Assembly: GCA_902604795.1 (NCBI GenBank)
Contig: CACKZV010000005.1
Span: 16,876-80,875 of the forward strand
From: an uncultured Pelagibacteraceae bacterium
GTDB taxonomy: Bacteria > Pseudomonadota > Alphaproteobacteria > Pelagibacterales > Pelagibacteraceae
Direction: 5' to 3'
DNA: 64,000 nt
Shown: positions 56,375 to 64,000 of the stretch, one piece after another
Layout of the letters: each line of letters starts with the position of its first letter
Position numbering within the stretch: the stretch's first letter is position 1
Notes under the pieces: generated by a model
What the model was told of the DNA's origin: nothing
What the model saw: only the letters and a program-made list of their open reading frames with translations
Databases searched by the model: none
Position numbers and translations under genes: made by a program

Positions 56375-56833
56375 ATGACAAAGAAAATAAATGGTCTATG
56401 GTTATTTGGTTTATCTGGTTCAGGTAAAACTTTTATTTCAAAAAAAATTTATCAGAAAAAAAAAAGATCAGTAATTATTGACGGTGATGTGGTTAGAAAA
56501 AAAATAAGTTTTGATTTAGGCTATACTATAAAAGACAGAGTTATATCAACTAAGAGACTGTTAGGAATATCTGAAATACTAATTTCACAAAATATTTTTC
56601 CAATAGTTTCCTCTTCTTATTTAGGTGTTGAAGTCTCAAAGTTATTAAGAAAAAAAAAATTTATTATTATAAAAGTGATAAGAAATAAAAAATTTCTGAA
56701 AAAAAAGGTCTTTAATTTAAGAAAAAATGTTGTAGGAAAAGACATTATTCTTCCAAAAATAAATTGTATTGATCTGGTAAATGATAAATATATTAATGAT
56801 AAGATAAAAAAAATAATTGAGTTGTTAAAATAA
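56375..56833 (+). CDS. APS-kinase-like protein; candidate cytidine diphosphoramidate kinase (Cj1415-like)
   Basis: 152 residues from ATG 56375 (MTKKINGLWLFGLSGSGKT). The track start at 56330 is a TTG inside 23S rRNA and is rejected. Walker A GLSGSGKT, then IIDGDVVRKKISFDLGYTIKDRV as in CysC, but the usual DPKGLY segment is replaced by FNLRKNVVGKDI. In C. jejuni the CysC-like Cj1415 adds a 3'-phosphate to CDP-amidate. The three partner genes lie next to it on the other strand, which favours that role over APS phosphorylation. Plausibly transcribed by read-through from rrn. Confidence 0.75.
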   Translation: MTKKINGLWLFGLSGSGKTFISKKIYQKKKRSVIIDGDVVRKKISFDLGYTIKDRVISTKRLLGISEILISQNIFPIVSSSYLGVEVSKLLRKKKFIIIKVIRNKKFLKKKVFNLRKNVVGKDIILPKINCIDLVNDKYINDKIKKIIELLK

Positions 56834-56873
56834 ATTTAACAGCGAAACTTCTTTTGCAAGTAAAATAATATAA

Positions 56874-57596
56874 TTATAATCTTTTTAAATCATTTTTTGT
56901 ATATTTATAATCTGAGACGGTATCAATCTCGTACCAATAATTTTTATACTTTTCCACTTTAATAGAAATTATTTTATTTCTAACACAAAGATTAATAAAT
57001 GATGTCATATCTATTTTATTATTTTTAATTTTTTTAAAATATCTGAAACATTTAAAATATGAATTTTTACTAAGTTTAATAATTCCCATAAATTGATATT
57101 TGGGGTATTTATTTATATTTATCTTATTACCAATCTCCAATAATTTGCCTTGTTTTACTATCAAATTTTCAGCATCTAAGAGAACTTTTTTTAAAGGCAT
57201 TCTATTTGTCCAATTTTTAAACCAATTTACATTAACAGGCAGAATATTTCTTTTCTGTTTTAATAGTTTAAAAATATTATCTTTAAAAATTATATCTCCA
57301 TATACAATTACTACATCTTGATTTATTTTCTTAGCAGCCAAAAAAAGGCTGTACACCATATTAGTAGTTGAATATTCTTTATTTATAATATCTTTAAACC
57401 CTATTTTTTTTGTAAAATTTTTTAAAAGATTTTCTTTGTAGCCGGTTATGATTATTTTGTTTTTGAAATTATCATAAAATTTTTTGTTATAAAGTAAAAG
57501 TGGTTTAGAATTTATTTTGACTAGACATTTAGGCCTTGATCTGAATTGTTTTGGAAGCCTAGAACCTTTACCAGCTGCTAATACTATTAGTTGCAT
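56874..57596 (-). CDS. Nucleotidyltransferase; candidate CTP:phosphoglutamine cytidylyltransferase (Cj1416-like)
   Basis: 240 residues. MQLIVLAAGKGSRLPKQFRSRPKCLVKI is the sugar-nucleotidyltransferase N-terminus (LAAGxGSRL), with VVIVYGDIIFKDN (metal Asp) and a C-terminal YWYEIDTVSDYKYTKNDL. In C. jejuni Cj1416 couples CTP to phosphoglutamine, giving a CDP-linked glutamine. The call depends on gene company; alone it could be another NTP transferase. It overlaps the amidotransferase gene by 29 nt, strong evidence for an operon. Confidence 0.75.
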   Translation of the reverse strand: MQLIVLAAGKGSRLPKQFRSRPKCLVKINSKPLLLYNKKFYDNFKNKIIITGYKENLLKNFTKKIGFKDIINKEYSTTNMVYSLFLAAKKINQDVVIVYGDIIFKDNIFKLLKQKRNILPVNVNWFKNWTNRMPLKKVLLDAENLIVKQGKLLEIGNKININKYPKYQFMGIIKLSKNSYFKCFRYFKKIKNNKIDMTSFINLCVRNKIISIKVEKYKNYWYEIDTVSDYKYTKNDLKRL

Positions 57597-58173
57597 AAAA
57601 TTTTTTTATAATTTTTTTGTCAAAAATTTTGAACTTAACATATCTTTCTGGATGCCACATAATTCCTAAAATTTTCTTTTCTTTAACATGAAAACCTTCA
57701 ACATAATTATCTCCTGAAATAGCAAAAATATTAACAGACTTTATGTTTTTAATTTTTATGACATCGTCATGATAAGAATTTACACTTCTATAAAATTTTC
57801 TTTTGTTTATATTGAATAAAACATTATGATTTCCTATTTTTCCTACACCTTCTTTGATTTTGAAACCAAATTTCTTAGAAATAAACTGGGCTCCGTGACA
57901 AATACCAATCATTGCAATTTTTTTTGTCAATGCGTAATTATAAATTTTATTATTTATTTTCTCTCTAATTCTATCTTTTTTCTTTAAATTGATTGAATTA
58001 TTTCCACCTGCAAATATCAACAAATCATATTTATCCTCGATTTCATTATTATAAATACTAATTAATGGTTTATAAAAAATTTGCTTTAAAAACTTAATTA
58101 ATTTTAAATCAGTACAATATTCAAATTGATTTTTATAAGTTTCTCTGACAGATGGTATTATCAAAATTTTCAT
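57568..58173 (-). CDS. Class I glutamine amidotransferase-like hydrolase (Cj1417-like)
   Basis: 201 residues from ATG 58173, which shares its A with the upstream TGA; the track's 58176 is the overlapping TTG. The nucleophile elbow MIGICHGAQFISKKFG carries Cys, and ILGIMWHPERY gives the His-Glu pair, so the triad is intact. No synthetase partner domain is present. Cj1417 uses this fold to release glutamate from gamma-glutamyl-CDP-amidate, leaving cytidine diphosphoramidate. Lies between the kinase and nucleotidyltransferase genes, as in C. jejuni. Confidence 0.78.
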   Translation of the reverse strand: MKILIIPSVRETYKNQFEYCTDLKLIKFLKQIFYKPLISIYNNEIEDKYDLLIFAGGNNSINLKKKDRIREKINNKIYNYALTKKIAMIGICHGAQFISKKFGFKIKEGVGKIGNHNVLFNINKRKFYRSVNSYHDDVIKIKNIKSVNIFAISGDNYVEGFHVKEKKILGIMWHPERYVKFKIFDKKIIKKFYATNSISSW

Positions 58174-60473
58174 CAATATATTTTTTTATTTAAACAATCT
58201 ATTGTAAGATTTTTTTTTGTTAATATTTCACTAAATTTTTTATCACCGACCCCTATACAAGATGGTAAAGATAATTCAGCTGCTCTAATACTCATATGAG
58301 AATTTTGACCTCCAAATTTTGTAACTAACCCCTTTATCTTTCTAGAAAAAATAAAGTCATACCCAGGATCTGCACTTTCAATCATTACAATTTTATTATC
58401 AATTTTTTCAATATCACTCATATTTTGAATTTTAATGAATTCTGCATTTATCTTTTTTTGAGTTATATAATTGCCATTTTTAGTATTTTTTTGTGACAAG
58501 TATAAGTCTGATACTGAACAAATTGTTTCAGGTAAATGTATAGAAGAATTAATTTTGTAAATCTTTTTGTTTCTTTTTATCTCATATTTAATATTCTTAG
58601 TTAAACTAGATGCTTCTAAATCGTAATGGTAATTAAGAATTGTATTAATATTAAGATAGGATAATTCGTCTCTAGATATTTTATGCTTATCTCCAAATTC
58701 AATTAGATTTTCAAATATTAAATTTATACTTTTTGTAAAAAAAAATTTTGCATATTCTCTATTAAATATTGATTTTCTAATAAATTTATCTAACTCAATT
58801 GAATTAATTTTTAAATTATTCTTTTTTAAAAATTTATCAATTTTTTTTAATTTTTCTTTCGAAAGTTTAAATTTCTTCTTTTTTAAGATTCTTTTTTTTT
58901 TAGCAAAGTATTTATTGTAGCCCTCATTATAATTTAGAGATGTAATATCATAAGTATTAGGTCTAAGATGACCATAAATGGCACAAAATTTTTTTTTGCT
59001 TAATTTTACAAAATCATCATTTACATTTGAGGCGATATTTTTAATTGAATTAAGATAATTATTTTTGTCTTCTATAGAAATAATCTTAGTCTCAACAAGT
59101 GAATTCAAAATATCAATGGCTATAAAACCACATCTTGCTAAACCAGCAAAAGGCAATGTTCCAAATCTTTTACAATCTTCAACTAGATAATATATTTTAT
59201 TTAAAGGATAAAATTTAGATTTATTTAACATTTCATGCCTTTTTTTTAAAGTTTCGATTTTTTTAAGATCACTAAATGAGGATTTGTATGCAATATGATT
59301 AATTTTAATTAATGAATTTTTAATTTTTTTAATTTCACTTTTACTGAATGTTTTTATAAGTTCTTTTTGAAGCCTAGAGGATGTTGTTGCTGTAAAACAT
59401 GTAAACAAAATTTCAAATTCAACTTTGTCATGCAAGTGGGTATTTTTTTTAAATTTTTTTATATAAAAATTTACTAACTTTTTTGATATTTTTGGATCTA
59501 ATTCATTTGGTACCCATGAATTGAAATCTACTCTTACATCTATATATGGAGTTCCATAAAAAGTTGTCATTAAGTGATGAGATTCTAAATTTTGGAAACC
59601 ATAATCGTGTCGGTTCTTTGACCATATGTGATCAGTAATTAACTCTTTATAAAGAGATAATGCTAAAGGTCTTGGCTTAATTCCAATAATTTCAGCTGGG
59701 TTCCAATCTGGCATAACTCCAAAACAATTTGTATCGCCATAAAGATCATAATTTTTTTCTTGAAGTTTAATAATTTTTTTTTCTAAATTTGTTAATAAAT
59801 TAAAATATTTTTTGGCTGAATAAATCTTCTTATTTTTAGGTAAAACTATTTTGCGAACTTGTAATATGAATACTTTATTATTTTTATTAATTGCAAACTC
59901 TATATCTAATAAGTTTGAATTAAATAATTTTTTTAACTTTTTTACCTCTTTTAATAGTTTCTGAATTCTTACATCTTTTATTTTTTTAATTTTTTTTTCA
60001 AATATAGTAATTGTATAGGAATTATTTGCACCAGAGGTAACTGTATCAGTCCTATTACCTTCATCATAATTTACATTTATGATCGGTAAATAGTTGTGTA
60101 AATCTACGGTTGTACACACACCCGAAATAGATATATCTTCAACCATATCTTGAACTATTATCTCGTTTTTATCTTTGTTTTTATTTTTATATCCATCAAT
60201 AATATTATTAATCATATTTTTAATTAATGACTTATTCTTTGGATTTAGGTTTAAAAAGCTAAGATATTTACCCGCGAGTGATTTTTTTGATGTATCCTCA
60301 TTTATTGCTGAAGATCTTATTGCAATTTTATTTTTAAAATTATCTGATATTCGATTTATAACTTCACTTGGTCTATCTTTTATTTGTTTTTGAGTAATTA
60401 ATATTAAATTAGGAATATTAAAATTTTTAGCCTTTAGATTTAAAAGTGTTCTGCCTTTAGTGCTAAATTTCAT
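58173..60473 (-). CDS. PEP-synthase-like kinase; candidate L-glutamine kinase (Cj1418-like)
   Basis: 766 residues, close to the length I recall for Cj1418. N-terminal ATP-grasp: KIAIRSSAINEDTSKKSLAGKYLSF and a distal LLDIEFAINKNNKVFILQVRKI. Then a long central region. The C-terminal phosphohistidine domain reads GLVTKFGGQNSHMSIRAAELSLPSCIGVG with His at about 726. A PEP-binding TIM barrel is absent, arguing against PEP synthase or PPDK. Cj1418 phosphorylates the amide nitrogen of glutamine. First gene of the three-gene minus-strand operon. Confidence 0.8.
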   Translation of the reverse strand: MKFSTKGRTLLNLKAKNFNIPNLILITQKQIKDRPSEVINRISDNFKNKIAIRSSAINEDTSKKSLAGKYLSFLNLNPKNKSLIKNMINNIIDGYKNKNKDKNEIIVQDMVEDISISGVCTTVDLHNYLPIINVNYDEGNRTDTVTSGANNSYTITIFEKKIKKIKDVRIQKLLKEVKKLKKLFNSNLLDIEFAINKNNKVFILQVRKIVLPKNKKIYSAKKYFNLLTNLEKKIIKLQEKNYDLYGDTNCFGVMPDWNPAEIIGIKPRPLALSLYKELITDHIWSKNRHDYGFQNLESHHLMTTFYGTPYIDVRVDFNSWVPNELDPKISKKLVNFYIKKFKKNTHLHDKVEFEILFTCFTATTSSRLQKELIKTFSKSEIKKIKNSLIKINHIAYKSSFSDLKKIETLKKRHEMLNKSKFYPLNKIYYLVEDCKRFGTLPFAGLARCGFIAIDILNSLVETKIISIEDKNNYLNSIKNIASNVNDDFVKLSKKKFCAIYGHLRPNTYDITSLNYNEGYNKYFAKKKRILKKKKFKLSKEKLKKIDKFLKKNNLKINSIELDKFIRKSIFNREYAKFFFTKSINLIFENLIEFGDKHKISRDELSYLNINTILNYHYDLEASSLTKNIKYEIKRNKKIYKINSSIHLPETICSVSDLYLSQKNTKNGNYITQKKINAEFIKIQNMSDIEKIDNKIVMIESADPGYDFIFSRKIKGLVTKFGGQNSHMSIRAAELSLPSCIGVGDKKFSEILTKKNLTIDCLNKKIY

Positions 60474-60698
60474 ATAATTTAACTAATTAATTATTGTTAA
60501 TTATTATAAGTATTAAATTTTTTTTTACCATTTATTAAAAATACTTACCAAATATTTTTTTATATTAATCTTATAGACACAAACTCAATTTGAAATCTAA
60601 TTCTATATAGTTTAATTGTATTTAGTTTTTTTATTCATGAAATGAGCAGTAAATTAAATATTTATATATATCACAAAATATTATAAATATTTGCTATA
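60474..60698. other. Divergent AT-rich intergenic region
   Basis: 225 nt of very AT-rich sequence between the glutamine-kinase-like gene and the Wzz-like gene. It should contain both promoters; many TATA-like stretches prevent a confident choice. No ORF, RNA gene or strong repeat seen. Confidence 0.5.
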
Positions 60699-61604
60699 GT
60701 GGAAAAAGATAATTTAAATACCAATAATGAGATTTATTTAACCGATTTATTCAAGAAACTTTGGAAAGATAAACTCATTATTTTTGCCATAACTCTTATT
60801 AGTCTTTTAATTGGAATTGGTTACAGCCTCAAAAACAAACCTAAATTAATGTTTGAAGCCAAAGTAGTTGTAAAAAATCCACCTGGTGAACTTTTTTCAT
60901 ATTATAATTACACAACTTTAGACTCACAAAGTCCAACAATAGATTTTAGTTTGTATGATAGTTTTTTACATAAAATATTTGTTGAGCAATTTTATCAAAA
61001 TCTTGGTTCATTGGATAATTTACAAAATTTTGTTGATCAAAACCTTGAAATTGGTGAATTCAAAAACTTTTTAAATGTGGGTGAAGTCTCAGCAAAAGAA
61101 TATTTTAAGAAAAGATTTATACAACCAGAAAAAAAATATAAAAGAAGAGAATATAATTATTTTCTAATTTATCCTGAGGAATTGGATGGTGCAAAATTTA
61201 TTAATGACTATATATTTTTTATTAGAGATCTAAACGTAGATGTTTTTCGAAATCAATTAAATTCAAAAATCCAAAATAAAATAAAACTTTACAAACAAAA
61301 TCTTGATATAGCAAAGGAAATTGGAATAAATGATCCTATATTAGGCAATAAAGATGTAACTGTTTTTGTATCGAAAGAATTATACTTTCAAGGCACAAAA
61401 GTTCTAAATAAAAAAATTAAATATCTAGAAGAATTAGTTGCGAGTCTTAATAATGAAAATTTTCAGTATAATCCGTTATTAGACAAAGCAACTGTTTCAA
61501 TAAAGGATCCAATTAGTAAATTTAAATATCCACTAATTGGATTAATCTTTGGAATTTTCTTATCATTCTCAATTATTTTATTAAGGGACTCAAAAAAAAA
61601 TTAA
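60699..61604 (+). CDS. Wzz-type polysaccharide chain-length determinant protein (GTG start)
   Basis: 301 residues from GTG 60699; no better ATG is near. Topology is typical of Wzz: EIYLTDLFKKLWKDKLIIFAITLISLLIGIGYSLKNKPK (first helix about 28-46), a periplasmic coiled-coil body, then a second helix near 277-295 preceded by the Pro-rich IKDPISKFKYPLIGLIFG. Controls O-antigen or capsule chain length at the inner membrane. Supports a surface-polysaccharide locus. Confidence 0.83.
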   Translation: MEKDNLNTNNEIYLTDLFKKLWKDKLIIFAITLISLLIGIGYSLKNKPKLMFEAKVVVKNPPGELFSYYNYTTLDSQSPTIDFSLYDSFLHKIFVEQFYQNLGSLDNLQNFVDQNLEIGEFKNFLNVGEVSAKEYFKKRFIQPEKKYKRREYNYFLIYPEELDGAKFINDYIFFIRDLNVDVFRNQLNSKIQNKIKLYKQNLDIAKEIGINDPILGNKDVTVFVSKELYFQGTKVLNKKIKYLEELVASLNNENFQYNPLLDKATVSIKDPISKFKYPLIGLIFGIFLSFSIILLRDSKKN

Positions 61605-61624
61605 TATTAAAATTAATATAATAT

Positions 61625-61801
61625 TTATAAAAACTTATTTATTTTTTTCTTAATTGATAATTTATCCATATTAATTTTTTTTAGTAAATCATTATAGTGC
61701 CCATAAGACCTTATGAAAGATTTTGGTATATTAATATTTTCAAATTTCATAATATTATTTTTATGCGCAATATAGTGATTAAGTTGATATTGAAGAATTA
61801 A
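61625..61801 (-). pseudogene. Possible C-terminal remnant of a lost gene
   Basis: In the 235-nt gap a minus-strand frame stays open for 58 codons (LILQYQLNHYIAHKNNIMKF... to a TAA at 61625); only the last 41 codons follow an ATG (61750). The segment HYIAHKNNIMKFENINIPKSF vaguely resembles the C-terminal end of sulfotransferase-like or glycan-modifying proteins. Too short for a call; a short real gene is the alternative. Confidence 0.25.
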
Positions 61802-61839
61802 TTATTTCAATATGGAATAGTAGGCCTACAGTTAGATAC

Positions 61840-63573
61840 TTAGTTGTTCGTATTAGCAATTAATTTATCCAAAAAAGGGAACATTTCTGATAAAGGCTGA
61901 GGTTCAAATAAACCATTCTCCTTTTTAATATACCCTTGTTTAAATAGTGGAGGTTGTTTTTCATCTACAATTAATTCACAAACTATTGGTCTTTTTTTTT
62001 TAATAATTTTTTCTATTTGAGAGTTTAGATTATTTGATTTAGTTATTTTTATATAATTTAAACCAAAAGATTTTGAAATTTTTTTAAAATCAGGCATGGT
62101 TAGTCCCCAATCTGGATGTGTTCCATAATATTTTTTTTTTAAAAATTCAGATTGAGTATGTCTAATAGCTAAGTAACCATTATTGTTTACAAGAATAATG
62201 ATTAAATTAATATTTTTTTGTGAAATTGTTTGTAAGTCTTGAATGTTCATTAAAAAACTACCATCACCAATAATACAAATATAATTTTTAAATTTTTTGC
62301 TTGCAGAAGATCCAATAGATTCTGCTAGCCCTGTTCCCATAGACGAAATTGCTGATGAGCATATAAGCCGGTCACTTTTATGTAAGAAAGAACTTTGAAA
62401 ACCACTAAATAACGCAGTTCCTCCACCATCAATAATAAGACATTTATTTTTAATTTTCTTAGTAATATTGCGAATAAAAATATCTGAGTTAGGTTTTTTA
62501 GATTTTTTTGGATCATACCAATTTTGGATTTTAAGATGATCAGTCAGCCATTTTTTTGACTCCTTATTAATTTTAAGAAAAAAGTCTAAGAATATATTTA
62601 GATCTTCATGAATTTTTAAATCAAATTTTAGATTTAAATTATTCATCTGATCATTATCAATATTTACGATAACTTTTTTTGAGTTTTTAGCATAGCTATC
62701 ATACAAAGTAGTTGTATGAGGTATTGATAGGTGTGTTCCCAAACAGATTATTAGATCAGACTCAAAAACAGCTTTATTTGCTCCACGCTGTCCGCTCATA
62801 CCTATTATGCCAAGATTTTTCTTATCAGAAGTTCCATATAAATCTGCAGCATTCCAGGTTGATACATAATTTAGTTTATGTTTATTAATTACTTTTAATA
62901 ATTTTTTCTTGATAGATGTTGAACTTCTAGTCCCATAACCTAAGATTAAAAGAGGTTTTTTTGAATTTTCATATAAGTTTAAAAATTTTTTTAAGTAATT
63001 TTTTTTTTTGTATTTCAATTTTTTTTTAGGTTGCTGTGTAGAATCATATTTTATAACAGACCATTGGATCTCTAAGGGAATGTCTAGCCAAACAGGGCCG
63101 TGTCTTCCTGTTGTAGCTATTCTAATGGCTTTATTCAATTCCTTAATAAAGTCCTCTTTTTTTTTAATAAATACAGCATATTTAGTTAATGGCTTTACAA
63201 CATCGCAAATATTTACTTCTTGAGTTCCAACTTGCCGAACTTTCTTTCCATAGCTTGTATGATTTGATCTTGCTTGCCCACTTATAAATATTGTTGGAAC
63301 AGAGTCCTGCCAAGCTGCTAATAGCCCAGTTATCACGTTTGTACATGCAGGGCCGGTGGTAACTACAGCACAACCAATGTTATTTTCTATTTTTGCATCA
63401 GCAACAGCAGCAAGACCTGCACTTTGTTCATGATTTGTGTAAGTTACTTTGAATTTAGATTTTTCTAAAGAATCAAAAATATGAACTACAGCACCACCCT
63501 GCAAACCAAAAACGTTTTTAACATTATTTTTTTTTAAAATTTTAGCAAGACAGTCAGTTAATTTTAAATTCAT
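61840..63573 (-). CDS. Thiamine-diphosphate-dependent acetolactate-synthase-like enzyme
   Basis: 577 residues with all three ThDP-enzyme domains: PYR domain (VFGLQGGAVVHIFDSL; catalytic Glu in YTNHEQSAGLAAVADA; VVTTGPACTNVITGLLAAW), central domain, and PP domain with IIGDGSFLMNIQDLQTI...VNNNGYLAI, the GDG-NN cofactor motif. Housekeeping acetolactate synthase is possible, but the polysaccharide locus and the coupled SDR suggest a role in a modified or branched sugar, as known for YerE-type enzymes. Overlaps the SDR gene by 4 nt. Confidence 0.8.
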   Translation of the reverse strand: MNLKLTDCLAKILKKNNVKNVFGLQGGAVVHIFDSLEKSKFKVTYTNHEQSAGLAAVADAKIENNIGCAVVTTGPACTNVITGLLAAWQDSVPTIFISGQARSNHTSYGKKVRQVGTQEVNICDVVKPLTKYAVFIKKKEDFIKELNKAIRIATTGRHGPVWLDIPLEIQWSVIKYDSTQQPKKKLKYKKKNYLKKFLNLYENSKKPLLILGYGTRSSTSIKKKLLKVINKHKLNYVSTWNAADLYGTSDKKNLGIIGMSGQRGANKAVFESDLIICLGTHLSIPHTTTLYDSYAKNSKKVIVNIDNDQMNNLNLKFDLKIHEDLNIFLDFFLKINKESKKWLTDHLKIQNWYDPKKSKKPNSDIFIRNITKKIKNKCLIIDGGGTALFSGFQSSFLHKSDRLICSSAISSMGTGLAESIGSSASKKFKNYICIIGDGSFLMNIQDLQTISQKNINLIIILVNNNGYLAIRHTQSEFLKKKYYGTHPDWGLTMPDFKKISKSFGLNYIKITKSNNLNSQIEKIIKKKRPIVCELIVDEKQPPLFKQGYIKKENGLFEPQPLSEMFPFLDKLIANTNN

Positions 63574-64000
63574 AAGTTTTTATACCTTCTTAATTTATAT
63601 TTTTCAGGATCTAAAATAAGCTCTTTTCTTAAATTTTTAGAACCCCATTTGTCATGTACTACAGAAAAATTTCTTCCTCCAACAATATTTTTTCCCTCAT
63701 TTACACCCCATTTTATGCACTGAAATATTTGTTCAAAAGAAGTGCCAGAGTCTTTAGATTTTAAAATTTTTTTTACTTTAAAATAATTTTTTCCAGCTGC
63801 AATTTTGCCAGCCCTAATAGTTTCTAAATGGGTTTTTGTCTTAGTAAAACCAGGCCCTATGATAAAAATGTTTAAATTTTTATTTTCATCATCAAGCAAT
63901 TCACACATCTTAATTAATCCAATTTTTGAGACACAATATGCAGAATAGTTTGTAAATGGACTATTTGTTCCTCCACCAGCTAGATAAACTACATTAGACT
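63570..64000 (-). CDS. Short-chain dehydrogenase/reductase (N-terminus beyond window)
   Basis: The track starts at 63908, but the frame is open to the window edge and encodes NVVYLAGGGTNSPFTNYSAYCVSK before that Met, i.e. the SDR catalytic YxxxK (YCVSK) with the preceding substrate loop. So the Met at 63908 is internal and the real start lies beyond 64000. C-terminal part includes NIFIIGPGFTKTKTH. Probably an NAD(P)-dependent sugar oxidoreductase working with the adjacent ThDP enzyme. Confidence 0.8.
   Translation of the reverse strand, partial: SNVVYLAGGGTNSPFTNYSAYCVSKIGLIKMCELLDDENKNLNIFIIGPGFTKTKTHLETIRAGKIAAGKNYFKVKKILKSKDSGTSFEQIFQCIKWGVNEGKNIVGGRNFSVVHDKWGSKNLRKELILDPEKYKLRRYKNL

Noticed and set aside
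58173-60473. Annotation as phosphoenolpyruvate synthase or pyruvate phosphate dikinase
   Set aside because: ATP-grasp and phosphohistidine domains are present but the C-terminal PEP/pyruvate-binding barrel is missing, and the neighbours fit a glutamine kinase pathway.

Overview
The window is a strongly AT-rich, tightly packed bacterial chromosome segment that fits the SAR11 clade (Pelagibacterales, Alphaproteobacteria). The evidence is gene content and order: GcrA, DUF2948, DUF1178 and DUF4167 proteins, the short HisG with HisZ, the alphaproteobacterial tRNA-His/HisRS pair, the 4.5S RNA-dnaX and trpFBA-accD-folC arrangements, many 1-4 nt gene overlaps, and a 16S-Ile-Ala-23S operon with no 5S directly behind it. 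Species assignment is inference; no database search was possible.

Layout. 1-3.0 kb: rpmH-rnpA-yidD-yidC (yidC leaves the window), a TVP38/VTT membrane protein and tRNA-Thr. 3.0-7.2 kb: two small lysine-rich proteins, dcd, murA, DUF2948, hisD, infA, tRNA-Phe. 7.2-10.9 kb: a cold-shock gene followed by a large inverted repeat, then tRNA-His-hisS-hisZ-hisG. 10.9-14.3 kb: a DNA-processing block (rmuC, a RecB-like nuclease, a possible 43-residue ORF, an exonuclease I homologue). 14.3-27.3 kb: trxA facing a long minus-strand run of folC, accD, trpA, trpB, trpF, pyrF, ihfB, rpsA, cmk, aroA, lptB, lptC, kdsD and rnd. 27.3-34.3 kb: an NDUFA9-like protein, SHOCT protein, gcrA, ABC-2 permease, argD, argF, cytochrome c, kdsB, pheA. 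34.3-51.4 kb: 4.5S RNA, dnaX, ybaB, recR, glcB, accA, secA, argJ, DUF1178, ubiG, lysC, ispG, prfA, prmC, DUF4167 and an M23 peptidase. 51.4-56.3 kb: the rRNA operon with visible promoter, leader hairpins and processing stems.

56.3-64 kb is an accessory, extremely AT-rich surface-polysaccharide region starting within tens of bases of the 23S 3' end. This matches the known position of SAR11 hypervariable region 2 (between 23S and 5S). Its most striking content is a four-gene set: APS-kinase-like, nucleotidyltransferase, class I glutamine amidotransferase and PEP-synthase-like kinase. This reproduces, with three genes in the same transcriptional order, the Campylobacter jejuni Cj1418-Cj1417-Cj1416-Cj1415 pathway that makes activated phosphoramidate for capsule decoration. 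I infer that this strain can decorate a surface glycan with a P-N bonded phosphoramidate, which I do not know to have been described in SAR11. A Wzz-like protein, a TPP-dependent carboligase/decarboxylase and a short-chain dehydrogenase follow and continue past the edge.

Other points of interest: a tRNA-His lacking G-1 placed 4 nt from hisS; a glcB gene without room for the glycine riboswitch known from other SAR11; an AccA with a C-terminal membrane segment; a cytidylate kinase lacking the P-loop lysine; two A9 tracts in dnaX placed where slippage would give a gamma-like product; and an rRNA leader in which one arm of the 16S processing stem can also fold locally.
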